A DNA stretch of 18,189 nucleotides from Anaerolineae bacterium (GTDB lineage Bacteria; Chloroflexota; Anaerolineae; B4-G1): positions 1 to 18,189 of the forward strand of contig JADHWW010000039.1 in the NCBI GenBank assembly GCA_016783285.1. Direction: 5' to 3'. Positions 16,301 to 18,189 of this stretch are shown piece after piece. The notes under the pieces were generated by a model. That model did not search any database, was not told where the DNA came from, and saw only the letters and a program-made list of their open reading frames with translations. A program made the position numbers and the translations under genes. Numbering within the stretch: position 1 is the stretch's first letter; every line of letters starts with the position of its first letter.

Positions 16301-17063
16301 CATCTCGGAGCCGGGAGTGGAGGAAGCGGCAGCGGCGGTGGTGGCGATCCACGACATCAGCGAACTCAAGGCATTGGACCGGATGAAGTCCCGCTTCGTC
16401 ACCAACGTCTCTCACGAATTGCGCACACCAGTCACGACGATCAAGTTGTATGCGTACCTGATGCGACGGAAGCCGGAGAAGCGGGAACAGTACCTGGACA
16501 CGCTGGCACAGGAGGCGGACCACCTGGCCGGATTGGTGGAGGGCATCTTGCAGATCTCCCGCATTGACGCAGGGAGGCTGGACATGAACCCCCAGCCGAC
16601 CCCCCTCAACGAGTTGACCGAGATGGCCATCATCAGCCACCAGGCGCTGGCCCAGGAACGGGGGCTGACGCTGGAGCATCACCCGGCGGAGCCGGGACCG
16701 CTGGCGCTGGTAGACCCGGAGCCACTGATGCAGGTGCTGAACAACCTGGTGGAGAATGGGATCTATTACACGCCGGAAGGCGGAAAGGTGCTGGTCTCCA
16801 CCGGCAAGGAGGAGGCGGAGGGGCGGGTGTGGGCGACGATGACGGTGGCGGACACGGGGATGGGCATCCCGGAAGAAGAGTTGCCCCATACCTTCGAACG
16901 GTTCTTCCGGGGAGAGAAGCCCTGGCTGATGCAGATCTCGGGGACCGGCCTGGGGCTGGCGATCGTCAAGGAGATCGTGGAACTGCACGGGGGACGGGTG
17001 ACGGTGGAGAGCCAGGTGGACGTGGGCGCTACCTTCACTGTCTGGCTGCCTCTCGCCGGGTAG
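13326..17063 (+). CDS. Membrane sensor histidine kinase with extracellular Cache-like, multiple PAS and Cys-rich GAF domains
   Basis: The 1245-residue kinase has TM1 (about 12-36), an extracellular Cache-like sensor (about 38-285), TM2 (about 293-315), PAS (about 333-455), GAF (about 470-620), PAS (about 635-760), PAS (about 765-890), a coiled coil (EYSERLEEMVEERTAQLQAQ), a further PAS (about 915-1010), HisKA with the phospho-acceptor H1030 (NVSHELRTP), and a complete HATPase domain: N box NNLVENGIYYTPEGG, G1 DTGMGIP, F box FERFFRG, G2 GTGLGLAIV. It should autophosphorylate on signals from outside and inside the cell. The GAF has cysteines C535, C555, C558 and C564 (CTNCPLAAKC), a possible metal or cofactor site. 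No response regulator is adjacent, so it is an orphan here. The GTG at 13326 is seven bases after AGGAG; the ATG at 13329 is an equally possible start. A palindromic repeat lies inside the last PAS. Confidence 0.9.
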   Translation: MMDKLMRNLSWRVKLLVLFTLVLGASLLFQLFYVLPTIRNWEAELAQVHQEEIARNIARELDTDLLQIKNILTRIAERTEFRNMDIADQQTTMVQHTEISLRVSSLSVMDAEGWFVSSTMDDLSMHTGESYADRLYFTVPFEQGQVYFAAPRFYSQAGIVGTSVGVPIESETGERVGVLIGGMRLNELVENVTDYPLEEEQVAFLVDREGTVIAHSGVDLFALEEGPLSLDYSDRPLVQAIMDGDMGRAGEHDYEGEPYFGTYAILESNGWGVVVETPMHTILARSEALAGQLLAANTALFGAALAVSLVFTQQITAKREQAEKALRESEERFRTVADFTHDWEYWVGTDGNHLYVSPSCERITGYRTGEFLQDPELLTAIIHPDDRAMFVNHHHEVLETGGVLLIDFRIITRSGDERWIGHVCQPVYSSDGRRLGLRGSNRDITERKQAEERIAHLNAVLRAIRNVNQLITREKDRDRLLQGACESLIETRGYHNAWIALLDEDGKVMTTVEAGLGEDFSALVEQLKRGELTACGRNALAQQDVVVVKDPLSTCTNCPLAAKCGGRGAMTVRLQHGGKVYGLLAVSVTAGFVADEEEHSLLKEIAGDIALALHTIGLEEGRKRAEEALRISEAVLDAFFRESPVGMNLIDDQLRYVRVNRLAQERILLSLEEIVGKPIHEVVPEFAGEIVPGLRRVLETGQPELGIEVSGELPSKPGVTTHWLSYHFPITMPDGRIWGIGVIANDITERKRAEEALRESEEKYRTILENIEDGYFEVDIAGNFTFFNDSLCKLLGYPKDELMGMNNRGYMDDEDARKVYQAFNTVYRTRKPAEVFDWEVIRKDGTKRFVEASVSLIRDPTGEPVGFRGVVRDITERKRAEEALKEYSERLEEMVEERTAQLQAQYTHLDAILRSTTDGIIVTDRQGEIIQANPVANTWLTKTLSPEDAGLLQEAVQSIARQACAEETGFSGKNPVSLLELTGLDLELRAAPISEPGVEEAAAAVVAIHDISELKALDRMKSRFVTNVSHELRTPVTTIKLYAYLMRRKPEKREQYLDTLAQEADHLAGLVEGILQISRIDAGRLDMNPQPTPLNELTEMAIISHQALAQERGLTLEHHPAEPGPLALVDPEPLMQVLNNLVENGIYYTPEGGKVLVSTGKEEAEGRVWATMTVADTGMGIPEEELPHTFERFFRGEKPWLMQISGTGLGLAIVKEIVELHGGRVTVESQVDVGATFTVWLPLAG
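15561..15977 (+). repeat. Repeated PAS-linker DNA within the kinase gene
   Basis: A 36-bp segment beginning GACATCACCGAGCGCAAG and coding DITERKRAEEAL is identical at 15561-15596 and 15942-15977. Shorter or slightly changed versions occur near 14650 and 15188. The signature itself is common at the end of PAS domains, but base-for-base identity suggests a recent duplication or conversion of PAS modules. Confidence 0.7.
16224..16255. repeat. Palindromic repeat inserted in frame in the histidine kinase gene
   Basis: GAAACCGGGTTTT (16224-16236) and AAAACCCGGTTTC (16243-16255) form a perfect 13-bp palindrome around CAGGAA. It codes for ETGFSGKNPVS at about residues 967-977 in the last PAS domain. 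The arms are those of the repeat in the NAD-kinase-like gene. Confidence 0.85.
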
Positions 17064-17074
17064 AAGCAGGTAAC

Positions 17075-17103
17075 TTGCCCTTTTCCCCCATCTCTGGTAA
17101 ACT
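17075..17103 (+). promoter_or_regulatory. Predicted extended -10 promoter for the LysM lipoprotein
   Basis: TTGCCC (17075-17080) and TAAACT (17098-17103) are 17 bp apart with a TGG extension at 17095-17097. The form is like the promoter at 4493-4521. It lies just after the histidine kinase stop and about 130 bp before the LysM start. Confidence 0.4.
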
Positions 17104-17117
17104 CAGTAGACATAGAC

Positions 17118-17180
17118 TTGAGGAGGCAGCACCCCCAGGTGCGGCTCCGTTCGGCACGTGGGCGTGCCTCACTCCTCAAG
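17118..17180. repeat. Dispersed imperfect palindrome, copy 4
   Basis: The left arm TTGAGGAG continues into AGCACCCCCAGGTGCGGC (17128-17145), identical to 2253-2270. The right arm GCACGTGGGCGTGCCTC (17153-17169) leads to ACTCCTCAAG. The terminal TTGAGGAG and CTCCTCAA are perfect inverted repeats. It lies in the leader between the predicted promoter and the LysM lipoprotein. Confidence 0.7.
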
Positions 17181-17189
17181 CCGCACCCG

Positions 17190-17212
17190 CGCCGCCATTG
17201 GGCGGCGGTTTT
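17190..17212 (+). terminator. GC-rich hairpin with short T-run before the LysM gene
   Basis: CGCCGCC (17190-17196), a loop ATTG and GGCGGCG (17201-17207) are followed by GTTTT. The seven-pair GC stem and T-run fit a rho-independent terminator for the histidine kinase message. The site is downstream of the predicted LysM promoter, so it could also act as an attenuator. The T-run is short. Confidence 0.5.
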
Positions 17213-17232
17213 GCGATGGAGGGATTTGGGCG

Positions 17233-18189
17233 GTGATAAGACGATTGCACCGTTGTTCGCTTTTGATCTGGGTCTGCGTGCTGTGCGTCACGGCTGGATG
17301 TGCGCGCCCTGCGCCAGAGCAACCCCACGAGGAAGGCGAAGCCACCGGGCAGGCCGAATCCTTCGCGCCAGCCATCCCCGTCGCGACTCCCCCGGCCCCC
17401 TCGCCCGCCTACTCCGGCGCCTACACCGGCACGCCCACGCCCAACCCGACGCCCGCCGGCCTCTCCGATGGCACAGGTGTGGAATCCTACGTCGTGCAAC
17501 CCGGCGAGACGCTGGGCCTGATCGCCGCCGTGTTCGGTTGCACTGTCGAAGAGATCACATCCGCCAACGGCCTGCCCGACGCGGACAGCATCCGCGTCGG
17601 CCAGACGCTCATCATCCCTGTTACCGCCACTCAGACCGGCCCGCCTCTCAAACTGATCCCCGACAGTGAACTGGTCTACGGTCCGGCCTACATCCACTTC
17701 GACCTGGCGGGTTTCGTCGCCGGGCAGGGGGGCTACCTGGTGGGCTACGCCGAGGAGGTCGAGGGCCGCCTGCTCACGGGGACAGAGATCGTCCAACTCG
17801 TATCGCAGCGCTTCAGCGTGGGGCCACGGGTGCTGCTGGCGCTCTTGGAACTGCAGGCCGGGTGGGTCACCGACCCACAGCCTGCCGCCGAGACGCTCGT
17901 CTATCCGCTGGGTCACGTGCAGGAGTACTACGAGGGACTGTTCCAACAACTGAGTTGGACAGCAGTGCGGCTCAACGAAGGCTACTACGGCTGGAAGCAG
18001 GGTGACTGCGCGACGGTGCATCTGGCAGATGGGAGTCGCGCCGCCATCGCACCGGGGCTCAACCCGGGTACCGCCGGCGTGCAGAACTGCCTGGCCACAC
18101 TCTCCACCACCTGGGACGAATGGCTGGCGTTGGTCGGCCCTCCCCCCCTTTCATCCCCCCCATTGGGGGGGACAGAGGGAGGGGCATCC
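17233..18189 (+). CDS. LysM-domain lipoprotein, partial (runs off the window)
   Basis: The frame is open from a GTG at 17233 (GGAGGG about nine bases upstream) to the window edge, 319 codons with no stop. It begins with a lipoprotein signal (MIRRLHRCSLLIWVCVLCVTAGC, cysteine at residue 23), then a Pro/Thr/Ala-rich linker to about residue 80. A LysM domain at about 83-131 (YVVQPGETLGLIAAVFGCTVEEITSANGL ... VGQTLIIP) binds peptidoglycan glycan chains. Residues about 145-305 form a helical module (VQLVSQRFSVGPRVLLALLELQAGWVT ... LNEGYYGWKQG) that in related Chloroflexota proteins tends to precede an M23 peptidase. That domain would lie beyond 18189, so an envelope hydrolase function is inference. 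Confidence 0.8.
   Translation, partial: MIRRLHRCSLLIWVCVLCVTAGCARPAPEQPHEEGEATGQAESFAPAIPVATPPAPSPAYSGAYTGTPTPNPTPAGLSDGTGVESYVVQPGETLGLIAAVFGCTVEEITSANGLPDADSIRVGQTLIIPVTATQTGPPLKLIPDSELVYGPAYIHFDLAGFVAGQGGYLVGYAEEVEGRLLTGTEIVQLVSQRFSVGPRVLLALLELQAGWVTDPQPAAETLVYPLGHVQEYYEGLFQQLSWTAVRLNEGYYGWKQGDCATVHLADGSRAAIAPGLNPGTAGVQNCLATLSTTWDEWLALVGPPPLSSPPLGGTEGGAS
18138..18187. repeat. C/G-rich palindrome inside the LysM gene
   Basis: CCCTCCCCCCC and TCCCCCCCATTGGGGGGGA, then AGGGAGGGG, can fold into a long hairpin. In the reading frame it codes for low-complexity PPPLSSPPLGGTEGGAS right after conserved-looking sequence. It resembles a third type of mobile palindrome within coding DNA. The right end may lie just outside the window. 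Confidence 0.6.

Noticed and set aside
17118..17669. 183-residue plus-strand frame overlapping the start of the LysM gene
   Set aside because: It begins inside the dispersed palindrome and gives Arg/His-rich sequence without domains. The frame starting at 17233 has a signal peptide and LysM domain.

Overview
The window looks like a piece of a bacterial chromosome, most plausibly from the Chloroflexota (Anaerolineae-like). This is inference from gene style: a split glycine decarboxylase (GcvPA/GcvPB), an SsnA-type aminohydrolase, lipoproteins with long Pro/Thr/Ser linkers, a STAND ATPase with TPRs, a very large multi-PAS histidine kinase, and many small dispersed palindromes. No rRNA or tRNA gene, CRISPR array, transposase or phage gene was seen.

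Layout. Positions 41-4404 are on the minus strand, transcribed in the order SsnA-type aminohydrolase, CBS-CBS-ACT protein, NB-ARC/TPR STAND ATPase. The ATPase reading frame is broken near its C-terminus by an apparent one-base deletion. Back-to-back promoters at about 4442-4521 separate this block from the plus-strand genes, which fill the rest of the window. These are an AMIN-like lipoprotein, a LysE-family exporter, gcvPA, gcvPB, an ATP-NAD/AcoX-type kinase, two paralogous short-chain dehydrogenases, a protein with two RNase HI domains (the second degenerate), a 1245-residue sensor histidine kinase, and a LysM lipoprotein that runs off the right edge.

How the genes may work together. The lipoprotein, exporter, gcvPA and gcvPB are tightly spaced and look like one transcription unit, with the NAD-kinase-like gene behind its own promoter. 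No gcvT, gcvH or lpd is present. Both P-protein subunits depart from the usual glycine decarboxylase signatures at conserved blocks, although the PLP lysine motif is kept. This LysE-GcvPA-GcvPB-NAD-kinase group is the best candidate here for a metabolic system that differs from ordinary glycine cleavage. The two SDRs are a tandem duplicate pair, probably for NAD-linked oxidation of a hydroxy compound. The aminohydrolase and the CBS-ACT protein suggest nucleobase or amino-acid metabolism with ligand sensing.

Repeats are the second theme. One palindrome family built on AGCACCCCCAGGTGCGGC occurs at four intergenic places. Another, GAAACCGGGTTTT/AAAACCCGGTTTC, lies in frame inside two unrelated proteins (the NAD kinase and the histidine kinase). 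A C/G-rich palindrome lies in the LysM gene at the right end, and a 40-bp tandem palindrome follows gcvPB. Small palindromes therefore appear to have been mobile both between and inside genes of this genome.
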